Below are positions 23,530-31,569 of a stretch of 64,000 nt of DNA, piece by piece (position 1 is the stretch's first letter; every line of letters starts with the position of its first letter). The notes beneath the pieces are model-generated. The model made no database searches. It was not told where the DNA came from and was given only the letters and a program-made list of their open reading frames with translations. Position numbers and translations under genes: made by a program. This stretch comes from Crocinitomicaceae bacterium (lineage in GTDB: Bacteria > Bacteroidota > Bacteroidia > Flavobacteriales_D > Sanyastnellaceae). The stretch covers positions 124,001 to 188,000 of the forward strand of contig PBMY01000014.1 in the NCBI GenBank assembly GCA_002722795.1. The letters run 5' to 3'.

Positions 23530-25004
23530 CAATTTCTCTTAGTTGGTACTAGCGTAAATATCGTTATAGCAAGTGCAGCAAAGGTAACACCGGCTTGTGT
23601 TTCAAGCGTGTCTTCAGCTAGGCATGATATTGCGACTATCCACCATGCAAGTTTTAGCGAGCCCTCAATTGAATTCCAACTTGCTAGTAGTACGACTAAC
23701 CATAAAGTCAATCCAATTAATCCGCATTCTATCCACCATGCCAAATATTGATTATGAGTTCGCTTCCAAAATTTCTCATGTAATCTCGATTCTGTTTCTA
23801 CATAAGCGCGATTTAGTGAACTAGTAAGATCTCCGGTTCCTTTACCAAACAGTAGGGTTATAAGTCCGCCCTTTTTTAGAACATAAGTACCAGCCTTGAA
23901 GGACTCAAGGCGCATGGTGACAGAATTGCCGTTGGGGTTGCCGCCGTCGAGGTAGTTGCCAAGTTCAAATTTAAGTTCGTCAATACGTAGGCTTAGGCCG
24001 GAATGAGTTGATATTCGGACTGAGGTGTGACCAGATTCTATGTTGGATATGTCTTTATGTGATAGGCTAGCGATTTGGGCTCCGTTTTTTGGCTTGCCCT
24101 GAGAAGTAAGATATCTAGTCAGAGTTGATTTAAGTGGAAATCCGTTTGCGTCTAACGAATCGAATGGAACTAAGCTGACTTTGTTCCACTCAGGTCTCAT
24201 TTCGTCTATAGCAAGGTTGATGTATACTTTATGCCCGTTTTCTTCTAAGTGTCTTTCAGGATAGTGGGTATACTCATTACCCCATGGAGTGTGTGTTTCT
24301 AATTCTCCTGAATAAGTGTTAGGCATCATTGAGAATAAAATAATTCCGCCCGTAATTATGCAAGTTAAAAGTGCTGTTACTGTGGTTTGGACTCTATACA
24401 TAGCCCAAGAAAGAGCGACTGAAGTGTAGAATAAAGTGAATGCTATCATACATACTCCTGTTAATGATTGTGTATGCCAAACAGACAAAAGCGCCACCAC
24501 TCCAAAAACTGCAGTAAAAGTCCATTTCTTTTCTAGTACCGCAAGACCTAGACAAAGAGCAAGCAATAGCCCCATCCTGATATGTGAGATGTAAGGAGAG
24601 TAATTTCCAGGCTCAATAAAACCTCCGTAAATCAGCCCAGCAATCGCAGCAAAAAGAGTAGAAATTATTAGTGTTTTGACTGCGATTTTTAAAGTCAAAG
24701 GATCCCTCTTCACATAGAAAAGAGACAGCGGGACGATTAAAAGGGGCAGCTTTATTTTGACCGCAGCTAACCCCTCAACAATATTTTCGCTCCATAATAA
24801 TCCTAATGAATACCATGCAAAACAAGCTATAAGAGCAATAGCTAAAAGCTTACTCTCAGGCTTGATGGTTGCTTTTATTGCAACAGCAACTATCCAGCTT
24901 AAAGCAAGTAGCCCCATTCCTAAACTAGTACCAAACGGCGACCATGGGAGTGCGGCTGTTGTAATTACAAGCCCGGCTAATTGTATTTTACTTGGCAGGC
25001 CCAA
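23529..25004 (-). CDS. O-antigen ligase-like (Wzy_C) membrane protein
   Basis: Proteins of this family polymerise or ligate O-antigen-type glycans at the periplasmic face of the inner membrane. The 491-residue product has about ten hydrophobic helices, most in residues 10-230, then a large hydrophilic loop (about 235-410), then the family signature THNQYLAWWIECGLIGL and two or three final helices. The start is TTG at 25004, which overlaps the S41 protease gene by 17 bases; no ATG exists before residue 30. It is followed by a glycosyltransferase, consistent with an LPS or polysaccharide role. Ligase and polymerase cannot be told apart from sequence. Confidence 0.75.
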   Translation of the reverse strand: MGLPSKIQLAGLVITTAALPWSPFGTSLGMGLLALSWIVAVAIKATIKPESKLLAIALIACFAWYSLGLLWSENIVEGLAAVKIKLPLLIVPLSLFYVKRDPLTLKIAVKTLIISTLFAAIAGLIYGGFIEPGNYSPYISHIRMGLLLALCLGLAVLEKKWTFTAVFGVVALLSVWHTQSLTGVCMIAFTLFYTSVALSWAMYRVQTTVTALLTCIITGGIILFSMMPNTYSGELETHTPWGNEYTHYPERHLEENGHKVYINLAIDEMRPEWNKVSLVPFDSLDANGFPLKSTLTRYLTSQGKPKNGAQIASLSHKDISNIESGHTSVRISTHSGLSLRIDELKFELGNYLDGGNPNGNSVTMRLESFKAGTYVLKKGGLITLLFGKGTGDLTSSLNRAYVETESRLHEKFWKRTHNQYLAWWIECGLIGLTLWLVVLLASWNSIEGSLKLAWWIVAISCLAEDTLETQAGVTFAALAITIFTLVPTKRN

Positions 25005-26667
25005 GAAGTAAGTTTTTGTATTCGCCCGATTCTAAAAGCTCAATTGCTTTTTGAGTGTTTGGATCTCTTGGAAGTTGGTATTCAAAAAGCCCGGAAGTGT
25101 TTGTTTTGTGAAATACAATTTCTTCTTCAAGAGCCTTTCTTATTTCTTCTTCATTCCTTCTGATGTCTTCTTCAATTTTAGGTAAAACAGCATTTTGCAA
25201 TGAATCAACTATTGCACCACTTTCACCTAATAAACCATCTTCTTCAAGAGCTGTTTCTAAAACTTCAATGAGTTCAACTGAAACTGCTTGATATGGTTTT
25301 CCTCGGTTTTCTTTCATAAACTCTTCTTCAACAAAGACGATAAAATCCTCCCAATCTTGATCTGATAAAACATACTTACTAGGGTTGTCAACATTAAAAT
25401 CTCTACTTATGGCGAAATCAAATAATACGTTATTATCCATAAGCCCATCTAATACATAACCAATGTATTGAGGCTTGATTTCTACATCGGGGAAAACTCC
25501 ACGCCCCTCTATTATGGGCCTTCCATTTGAAGTGTAAAAAATTTTCAGTGTTGAATCTGCTGCTACAGTTGCTTCTCCGTTATCATCTCTATCTCCGTAG
25601 TGTAATCTTTGGACGCACCTCCCGCTTGGCGTGTAGTACTTAGCTACAGTTATTTTCATTCTTGATCCATATGCCAAATCTTTAGTTTGCTGAACTAACC
25701 CTTTGCCAAAACTTTCCCTGCCAACAATTATACCCCTATCCAATTCTTGTATTGCTCCGGACACAATTTCTGAAGCAGACGCACTTCTATCATCGATCAA
25801 AACTGCAAGTGGGATGTCCTTTAGAATAGGTCTTCTAAGAGCGGAATAACTCTTGTTCCACGCCTCTGTTTTGCCACGCATATCAACGATACCTGTGCCT
25901 TTAGGGACAAAAAAGTTTACAATATTTACAGCCTCTCTCAACAGTCCGCCTCCATTTCCTCTTAGGTCAAGAATAATATTTTCAGCTCCAAGTGAATCAG
26001 TTAAGTATACGAGTGATTTTCTCACTTCCGAAGAAGCTGTTTTTGTGAATTTACTCAAGATTATATATCCAGTTTTATCACTTACCATACCACGATATGG
26101 GATGTCTGGTTTTTTAATTTTAGCTCTCTTCAGAGTTATTGATGTTGTTTTTGAATCCCCATATTTAACAATGCCGATGTCAATTTCTGTACCTGTCGTT
26201 CCTTTGATTTGGTCTGAGATAACTTCGATACTCTCACCCCGAATATTCATTCCTTTTACACTCACAATTTCATCTCCAATTTCCACACCTGCATTCTCTG
26301 CAGGGCCTCCTTCTACTATGTCTGCAACGATATGTTTTCCTTCCCAATTTTCGTTTAGAGATATACCTATCCCACCATATTCACCAGTCGAAATAAATCT
26401 AACATCCTCCATCTTTTCCTCAGGGTAGTATACTGTGTATGGGTCTAGAGATTCTAACATAGCATCAATAGCCTTATGGACAAGTTCGCCGGGAGATAGA
26501 GGGTCAACATAGTAAATGTTTAATTCTCTAAATGTTGAAGTCATAATTTCGAGTTGTTTTGACATCTCGAAAAAATCCTGCTTGGTAACTGTTGTTAACG
26601 AAACACTAGTAATTCCTAATATAGCGATAACCCAAATAAACAGTTTAGAATTCTTAATTGATTTCAT
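24988..26667 (-). CDS. ctp: S41 family C-terminal processing peptidase
   Basis: Ctp-type serine proteases cut proteins at or near the C-terminus in the periplasm. The 559-residue protein has an N-terminal membrane anchor or signal (KLFIWVIAILGITSVSL), a helical region, a PDZ domain with YGGIGISLNENWEG and VEIGDEIVSVKG, and the S41 core: NIILDLRGNGGG, catalytic Ser in DDRSASASEIVSGAIQ and Lys in VGRESFGKGLVQQ. A C-terminal extension of about 150 residues follows. The ATG overlaps the rnpA stop by four bases. The order hemD-rnpA-S41 protease is one I recognise from other Bacteroidota. Confidence 0.93.
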   Translation of the reverse strand: MKSIKNSKLFIWVIAILGITSVSLTTVTKQDFFEMSKQLEIMTSTFRELNIYYVDPLSPGELVHKAIDAMLESLDPYTVYYPEEKMEDVRFISTGEYGGIGISLNENWEGKHIVADIVEGGPAENAGVEIGDEIVSVKGMNIRGESIEVISDQIKGTTGTEIDIGIVKYGDSKTTSITLKRAKIKKPDIPYRGMVSDKTGYIILSKFTKTASSEVRKSLVYLTDSLGAENIILDLRGNGGGLLREAVNIVNFFVPKGTGIVDMRGKTEAWNKSYSALRRPILKDIPLAVLIDDRSASASEIVSGAIQELDRGIIVGRESFGKGLVQQTKDLAYGSRMKITVAKYYTPSGRCVQRLHYGDRDDNGEATVAADSTLKIFYTSNGRPIIEGRGVFPDVEIKPQYIGYVLDGLMDNNVLFDFAISRDFNVDNPSKYVLSDQDWEDFIVFVEEEFMKENRGKPYQAVSVELIEVLETALEEDGLLGESGAIVDSLQNAVLPKIEEDIRRNEEEIRKALEEEIVFHKTNTSGLFEYQLPRDPNTQKAIELLESGEYKNLLLGPAK

Positions 26668-27059
26668 TGATTCTCTTTCTTCTCGAGGAGAACGTCAACG
26701 ATCTTTCTAATCGTATCTGCACAATTCTCAAAAGTGGGGATTTCATGCCCCACATATATTAATATTAAAGCACCCTGAGGATCGCCCTTAGTCCAATCAG
26801 TTTCTAACCGGTGTTTTTCCAATCGCCAAGCCTCACGCATAAGCCTTTTAATGCGATTTCTTGATACGGCCTTCCTAAATCTTCTTTTACTAACAGTTGT
26901 TGCAACTTGAAAAGGCACATTAGCATCAAAAGTACTGGTTGTATGGCGTGCAAGAATAGGGAAAGCTTTAATTTTTTCGCCTCTAGTAAATACTTGGTCA
27001 AAAATTAGAACGCTTTTGAGCCTTTGATCTTTTCCGTAAGTGTGTTTGCAATGCGCCAT
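26664..27059 (-). CDS. rnpA: Ribonuclease P protein component
   Basis: RnpA binds the RNase P RNA and helps mature tRNA 5' ends. The 131-residue basic protein has the family motif VSKRRFRKAVSRNRIKRLMR near residues 57-76, and LILIYVGHE in the last strand. In many bacteria rnpA sits beside rpmH; here it lies between hemD and an S41 protease gene, as is common in Bacteroidota. The stop overlaps the next gene's ATG. Start ATG at 27059 gives the usual length. Confidence 0.93.
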   Translation of the reverse strand: MAHCKHTYGKDQRLKSVLIFDQVFTRGEKIKAFPILARHTTSTFDANVPFQVATTVSKRRFRKAVSRNRIKRLMREAWRLEKHRLETDWTKGDPQGALILIYVGHEIPTFENCADTIRKIVDVLLEKKENQ

Positions 27060-27076
27060 CTAAAGCGCAAGATAAA

Positions 27077-27823
27077 CTAGGAGTTCGATTTGATGTGCTG
27101 TTCAATGGCCATTGTCATCGATGGCGCATTCTTTGAAGGAGCGTTGATGTCAATTTTAAGACCAGCAGCCTCCGCAGCCTTTGCTGTTGTTGGGCCAAAA
27201 GTAGCGATCTGAGTATCACCCTGAGAAAAATTAGGGAAATTCTTGAATAACGACTCTATACCACTTGGGCTGAAGAATACAAGGCAGTCGTATTGCACAT
27301 CGCTTAAATCACTTAAATCTGAACATACAGTCTTATACATTACAGCCTTTGTATAGTCGATAGCGATTTCATCAAGAGCAGCAGGTATTGATGGCTTCAG
27401 CAAGTCTGAACAAGGAAGTAAGAATTTCTCTTTCTTGTGCTTTTTGATGATAGTTATCAATTCCGGTATTCTCACTTGACCATGGAAAATCTTTCTTTTA
27501 CGATACACGACGTATTTTTGTAGATAGAAAGCAGTGCTTTCGCTCAAACAGAAGTACTTCATATCTGTAGGAACTTCGAATCGCATTTCCTTAGCCATTC
27601 GGAAGTAATGGTCAACTGCCATTCTTGATGTTAAGATTACAGCTGTAAATTTTGATAGATCTACCTTTTGAGTTCGGAAATCCTTTACATCTACCTCCTC
27701 GACATGTATAAATGGACGAAAATCAATCTTCAATTTCAACTTTTCTGCTAAGTCGAAATATGGGCTCTTCTCTGAAGCCGGTTTGGGCTGTGAGATGAGT
27801 ATAGTTTTAATCTTCTTTGCCAT
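27077..27823 (-). CDS. hemD: Uroporphyrinogen-III synthase
   Basis: HemD closes hydroxymethylbilane into uroporphyrinogen III for haem and sirohaem. The 248-residue protein has the low-conservation bilobed pattern of the family: TILISQPKPASEKSPYFDLA, FTAVILTSRMAVDHYF, YDCLVFFSPSGIESLF and IATFGPTTAKAAEAAGL. The FSPSG and FGPTTA motifs are the most diagnostic. It lies 12 bases after DUF4271 and 17 before rnpA. No other haem gene is nearby. Length is typical. Confidence 0.88.
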   Translation of the reverse strand: MAKKIKTILISQPKPASEKSPYFDLAEKLKLKIDFRPFIHVEEVDVKDFRTQKVDLSKFTAVILTSRMAVDHYFRMAKEMRFEVPTDMKYFCLSESTAFYLQKYVVYRKRKIFHGQVRIPELITIIKKHKKEKFLLPCSDLLKPSIPAALDEIAIDYTKAVMYKTVCSDLSDLSDVQYDCLVFFSPSGIESLFKNFPNFSQGDTQIATFGPTTAKAAEAAGLKIDINAPSKNAPSMTMAIEQHIKSNS

Positions 27824-27835
27824 GCGCTCTTTTCT

Positions 27836-28477
27836 CTAAATCCACATTTTAGACTCTTTCACTAAAACGATGAAAGCTAATACGGGTAAGATTTCAAGGG
27901 TGCAAAGATACAAAAAACTATAGAAAATGCTATTTAACCTTCTATTTGCGGATTCAAACACTCTGTACCACCTAAATAGTACAGACCACCCCCAAACAGC
28001 TGAAAACAAGATTAGTGGGTTGTAATTTTCGGGTGAAGGAACGAGTGAAAACACTAATGCGAGTAAACCAATCCCTGCACTCATCCATAATCTTGTGAGT
28101 CTATCGACAATACTGTGCTCATTACTGAGCTGAGATATTTTAGGGATTAAGCTTAATATCCAAAACATTATCTGTTTCGATATTACGACAACTGCACCTA
28201 CAGAAATTCCAATATAAATAGGCCAATCAAACCAAGCAATTGTACCTAAAGCTATAATTCCACATAGATGATTTACTAATATTCCTTCAGCTTGAGGAAC
28301 CTCGTCTGCTCCTCTTTGCCATATCCGATTAATATTATTGATAATCCAATCTGCTAGTCTCCACTCTTTTAAGAAGCCCTGTCTTATGCATACCAATAAA
28401 CCAAGGGTTACAAGTGAAATAACAAAGAGATAAATATCTGGCGCATCGTGACGAACAATTGGGGTTCCTTCAAACAT
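27836..28477 (-). CDS. DUF4271 family membrane protein
   Basis: A Bacteroidota family of polytopic membrane proteins of unknown function that is regularly found beside hemD. The 213-residue product shows about five to six hydrophobic segments, for example YLFVISLVTLGLLVCI, ILVNHLCGIIALGTIAW, AVVVISKQIMFWIL and IGLLALVFSLV. Near the end is FYSFLYLCTLEILPVLAFIV, the most recognisable family stretch. It is the first gene of the minus-strand run to hemD, rnpA and the S41 protease. No function is proposed. Confidence 0.75.
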   Translation of the reverse strand: MFEGTPIVRHDAPDIYLFVISLVTLGLLVCIRQGFLKEWRLADWIINNINRIWQRGADEVPQAEGILVNHLCGIIALGTIAWFDWPIYIGISVGAVVVISKQIMFWILSLIPKISQLSNEHSIVDRLTRLWMSAGIGLLALVFSLVPSPENYNPLILFSAVWGWSVLFRWYRVFESANRRLNSIFYSFLYLCTLEILPVLAFIVLVKESKMWI

Positions 28478-28486
28478 TAGTGCAAT

Positions 28487-28705
28487 TTAGTCAGCGACTA
28501 CAATTAATATCCGATCAGATACTATTTTTCCATCAGGATTTTCTCCACGAAGAATCCCAACATAATTGTCCTTTTCAACTCCGCGACCATTCCAAATTAA
28601 ATGGTCATTTAAACTTAATATTTCACTTATACACATGAACCTACTATTCAACTCGAATACAAGGATTTCGACTAATCCAACTACATGTATTCTATCGACA
28701 AACGA
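28487..28705 (-). pseudogene. Remnant of a secreted-protein C-terminus (type IX sorting/FlgD-like domain)
   Basis: A 72-codon open frame without a proper N-terminus encodes RIHVVGLVEILVFELNSRF, then HLIWNGRGVEKDNYVGILRG and DGKIVSDRILIVVAD before a TAA. This alternating pattern (W-N-G-R, G-x-L, D-G-K, final I-x-V) resembles the C-terminal sorting or FlgD-like domain of type IX cargo proteins. Nothing upstream in frame supplies a signal peptide or a body, and a stop lies at 28706-28708. The nearest ATG (28636) would give only 49 residues. I read it as the decayed 3' end of a lost cargo gene. It fills part of the 412-base gap between DUF4271 and asd. Confidence 0.5.
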
Positions 28706-28865
28706 CTAATTCCATTGTTGGTCACGTGTTGATCTTGAAATGTTTGTTGATCAAGCATAAAACAAGTTTTTTGACTAGGCGGCATTTGGTTTGAGTTTTC
28801 AATTCTAGGGATACGACAAAACCGATTGTAGATTGTAAAACACAAGGCCATGATCGTGAAATCCT

Positions 28866-28873
28866 TACCTTTG
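28866..28873 (+). promoter_or_regulatory. Candidate -7 promoter box (TACCTTTG) for asd
   Basis: TACCTTTG is a perfect match to TAnnTTTG and lies 16 bases before the asd ATG, giving a short 5' leader. The rest of the upstream gap (28709-28865) holds only an unsupported 56-codon minus-strand frame. Confidence 0.5.
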
Positions 28874-28889
28874 TATCAAATTTATTTCT

Positions 28890-29861
28890 ATGAAATCGTT
28901 AACTGTAGCTATAGTTGGAGCAACTGGAATGGTTGGAAGAACTATGCTTGAAGTTTTGAAACAAAGAAATTTTCCAATTGCAAGATTAATTCCAATTGCA
29001 TCTGAAAAATCAGTTGGTTTGACAGTTAAGTTTAATGGAGAAAGTTTCGAAATAATAAGTCTTCAAGATGCTCTGAATATAGATATTGACGTTGCACTTT
29101 TTTCTGCTGGTGGAGAAATCAGTAAAGAATGGGCACCAAGATTTGCTGAAAAAGGTATTGTCGTGATTGACAATAGTTCAGCCTTTAGAATGGCTGAAGG
29201 ACATAAGCTTATCATACCTGAAATTAATGGGGATTTGCTAGGTTATGAAGATATGATTATTGCAAATCCTAACTGCTCAACAACGCAGCTTCTAATGGTA
29301 CTAAAGCCTTTACACGATAATTATAAAATCATAAGTGGAGTAGTTAGCACATATCAAAGTGTAACAGGAACGGGTGCAGCCGCGTTGCATCAACTTGATT
29401 CAGAACGAAGAGGTGAGGATTCTCAAAAGGTTTATCCTCATAAAATTGATATGAACTGTCTTCCACATTGCGATGATTTTCAGGAAAATGGATATACTCG
29501 TGAGGAGATGAAGGTGTACTTCGAGACAAAAAAAATCATGGGTGATGAATCTATTGACCTAAGCTGTACCGCAGTAAGAGTGCCTGTCGCTGTTGGTCAT
29601 AGTGAGACTGTTTATCTTGAATTACAAAACGATTTTACACTATCAGATGTCAGGCTTGTTCTTGATGAATTTCCAGGTGTAATAGTTCAAGATGATCCCT
29701 TCAACAATGTGTACCCAATGCCTATTACTTGTGAAGGCATGGATGAGGTTTTTGTTGGTAGAATTAGGCGAGACCTGAGCAATTCAAAGGGACTACACCT
29801 ATGGGTTGTAAGTGACAACTTGCGTAAAGGTGCAGCTACAAACACGATTCAAATTGCTTAG
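28890..29861 (+). CDS. asd: Aspartate-semialdehyde dehydrogenase
   Basis: Asd reduces aspartyl phosphate to aspartate semialdehyde, the branch to lysine, diaminopimelate, threonine and methionine. The 323-residue enzyme has the NADP-binding start VAIVGATGMVGRTMLEVL, the active-site Cys in IIANPNCSTTQLLMVL, and the substrate region VSTYQSVTGTGAAAL with SCTAVRVPVAVGHSE (His acid-base catalyst). It stands alone between two decayed gene remnants, with its own promoter-like box. It also supplies diaminopimelate for the wall, linking it to ldcA and murI in this window. Confidence 0.96.
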   Translation: MKSLTVAIVGATGMVGRTMLEVLKQRNFPIARLIPIASEKSVGLTVKFNGESFEIISLQDALNIDIDVALFSAGGEISKEWAPRFAEKGIVVIDNSSAFRMAEGHKLIIPEINGDLLGYEDMIIANPNCSTTQLLMVLKPLHDNYKIISGVVSTYQSVTGTGAAALHQLDSERRGEDSQKVYPHKIDMNCLPHCDDFQENGYTREEMKVYFETKKIMGDESIDLSCTAVRVPVAVGHSETVYLELQNDFTLSDVRLVLDEFPGVIVQDDPFNNVYPMPITCEGMDEVFVGRIRRDLSNSKGLHLWVVSDNLRKGAATNTIQIA

Positions 29862-29908
29862 TATTTGAATTCACAGGGACGTTGGGCTTAAATTACGCAT
29901 TAACCTAA

Positions 29909-30100
29909 TTTTCTTCCTTTACAAAGATTCTCCATTTTTTGCCCGCTTTTTTATTATTTCTTTTTTCTGCTGACGCTTTAGCCCAAACTGTAATACGAGG
30001 GTGAGGAGTAGACAAAAACACTAGCAATGGAACTGTAGGTGAATCTGTATATATTTTGGCTCTTAACTCACTTATCGAAGGTTTTAGGGTGCTTGTCTAA
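29909..30100 (+). pseudogene. Remnant of a TonB-receptor-type N-terminus, interrupted by a stop
   Basis: In one frame the sequence reads a signal-peptide-like stretch, HFLPAFLLFLFSADALAQ, then TVIRG, a TGA stop at 30002-30004, and then GVDKNTSNGTVGESVYILAL before a second stop at 30098-30100. That is the layout of a secreted protein starting with a carboxypeptidase-regulatory-like domain (AQ..IRG.V.DK.T...L.G.SVY), as in TonB-dependent receptors. There is no start codon in frame, one internal stop, and no plug or barrel behind it. I read it as a decayed gene start. It occupies most of the gap between asd and the next gene. Confidence 0.5.
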
Positions 30101-30134
30101 AAATTTCGTATTTTTACATCTTAAATGTTTTGAA

Positions 30135-31379
30135 ATGAGATTATCAATACTAATAGCATTAATTTTAAGTGGGAGCACTTTAATTGCACAGGGTCCAGAC
30201 GAGTATTGGATAGGCCTTGAGGAATACGCGGTTCATACCGAGGGGAACTTAGCCGGCATGACTACATACAGAATGTACTTAAATATGCTAAACCCAACAG
30301 ATTACCTAAGCGCATGTTCTGGTAGTGAGGATAATCCATTTATACTTAATTCATCATCTTCACCTTCTTGGTACAATCATCCAACAGCATCTCAAGGATT
30401 TGCTAGTGCTATAAACGAAGCATTTTTCGATGCGTTTCCAGATTTAGAGTATGATAGTTGGTTGACAATAGGAGCTTCTAGTTCTGATGACGGGATGGAC
30501 ATTTCTAGTGTTGCTGACCCGTTTTACGACGCATTCACCGCATTTGAAAATGGTGAAAACATAATTTCAGACACTCAAATTGGCAACCTTTGGTTTACAC
30601 TATATCCTGGAATTGAGGGGCTTGATAATATGGGTTTTGCAGGAGACGATTTAAAAGTTTTAATAGGCCAAATCACCACCAATGGGACTCTGTCAGGCTC
30701 TGTTTACGTTCAGATTTTCCCTGAAGGAATACAAGATCCAGATATCCGTTTACATTTGCCAATCTTATACGCTCCAGACCAGTGTATGGATGAAGATGCA
30801 TGTAACTACAGCCCTGATGCATGGTTAGATACTGAATGTGAATACGGTCCTATTGCAGGAGAAATTGCAGGAGAAATTGCAGTTATACTTCAAGAAGGCC
30901 AAACCGAATGGACTTACTCTTGCGAGGCCGGTGCATCTTCTTATTCATGGGAAGTTGGTAATGGTGCGACTATCGTAAGTGGTCAAGGCACGAATACTAT
31001 CATTATCGATTGGGGGACTGAGGTGGTTTCTGGTACAAATATTACAGTTACTGCATCAAACGAGGATGGATGTGAAGGAGAAGAAAGTTCACTACACGTT
31101 GAATTTTCTGTTGGGATCAGCGAAATGGACTTTTTAAGTAATCTAATTGTATTCCCAAGTCCGGCAATTTCAGAAGTACAAATCAACTTCGAAAGCGATT
31201 TAAATTCTAGTCTTGTTGATTGCCAAATGAGATCACTCACTGGCCAACTAGTTCACTCGTTCGTTATTACTAACGGGTTTGCAACTCTTGATGTAAGCGA
31301 TCTAGCTAGCGGTACATACTTGCTAAGTCTTCAAACTGAACGAGGTTTAGTAAGAGAGTCCTTAGTGGTAAGTCACTAA
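30135..31379 (+). CDS. Secreted protein with type IX C-terminal sorting domain, function unknown
   Basis: The ATG at 30135 gives 414 residues beginning with the signal peptide MRLSILIALILSGSTLIAQ; an earlier in-frame ATG at 30039 would add a non-signal leader and is rejected. The N-terminal 210 residues form an unrecognised beta-rich domain (GPDEYWIGLEEYAVH, LTIGASSSDDGMD, DDLKVLIGQITTNGTLSG). Next comes a cysteine motif CMDEDACNYSPDAWLDTECEY, common in marine Bacteroidota secreted proteins, then an Ig/PKD-like segment with YSWEVGNGA. The final 80 residues are a type A sorting domain (VFPSPAISEVQI, LTGQLVHSF, LASGTYLLSLQTE). A 12-base repeat at 30852-30881 encodes the tandem AGEI. It is probably cell-surface or released; role unknown. 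Confidence 0.8.
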   Translation: MRLSILIALILSGSTLIAQGPDEYWIGLEEYAVHTEGNLAGMTTYRMYLNMLNPTDYLSACSGSEDNPFILNSSSSPSWYNHPTASQGFASAINEAFFDAFPDLEYDSWLTIGASSSDDGMDISSVADPFYDAFTAFENGENIISDTQIGNLWFTLYPGIEGLDNMGFAGDDLKVLIGQITTNGTLSGSVYVQIFPEGIQDPDIRLHLPILYAPDQCMDEDACNYSPDAWLDTECEYGPIAGEIAGEIAVILQEGQTEWTYSCEAGASSYSWEVGNGATIVSGQGTNTIIIDWGTEVVSGTNITVTASNEDGCEGEESSLHVEFSVGISEMDFLSNLIVFPSPAISEVQINFESDLNSSLVDCQMRSLTGQLVHSFVITNGFATLDVSDLASGTYLLSLQTERGLVRESLVVSH

Positions 31380-31569
31380 AAGCACTTTACGGGAACACCT
31401 TGTAGATACCGTTGTGCTTTACAAAGCGTGCAATATTGAATTGGCTTTCTTTTTTACGGAGTATCCTATTTTGTAGGCACCTACTCTTACCCTGAATACT
31501 TAAGGGTGTCCCTTCATCTTCACAAGAAGTTTTTAATTAAATACGTCATGTATATTAGGAGAAGATTAA

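Noticed and set aside
30039-30134. Longer start for the type IX cargo gene at 30039
   Set aside because: It would put a 32-residue non-signal leader before a perfect signal peptide and overlaps the decayed receptor remnant.
30852-30881. 12-base tandem repeat (ATTGCAGGAGAA, about 2.4 copies)
   Set aside because: Small in-frame slippage repeat coding AGEI; no sign of a larger repeat system.
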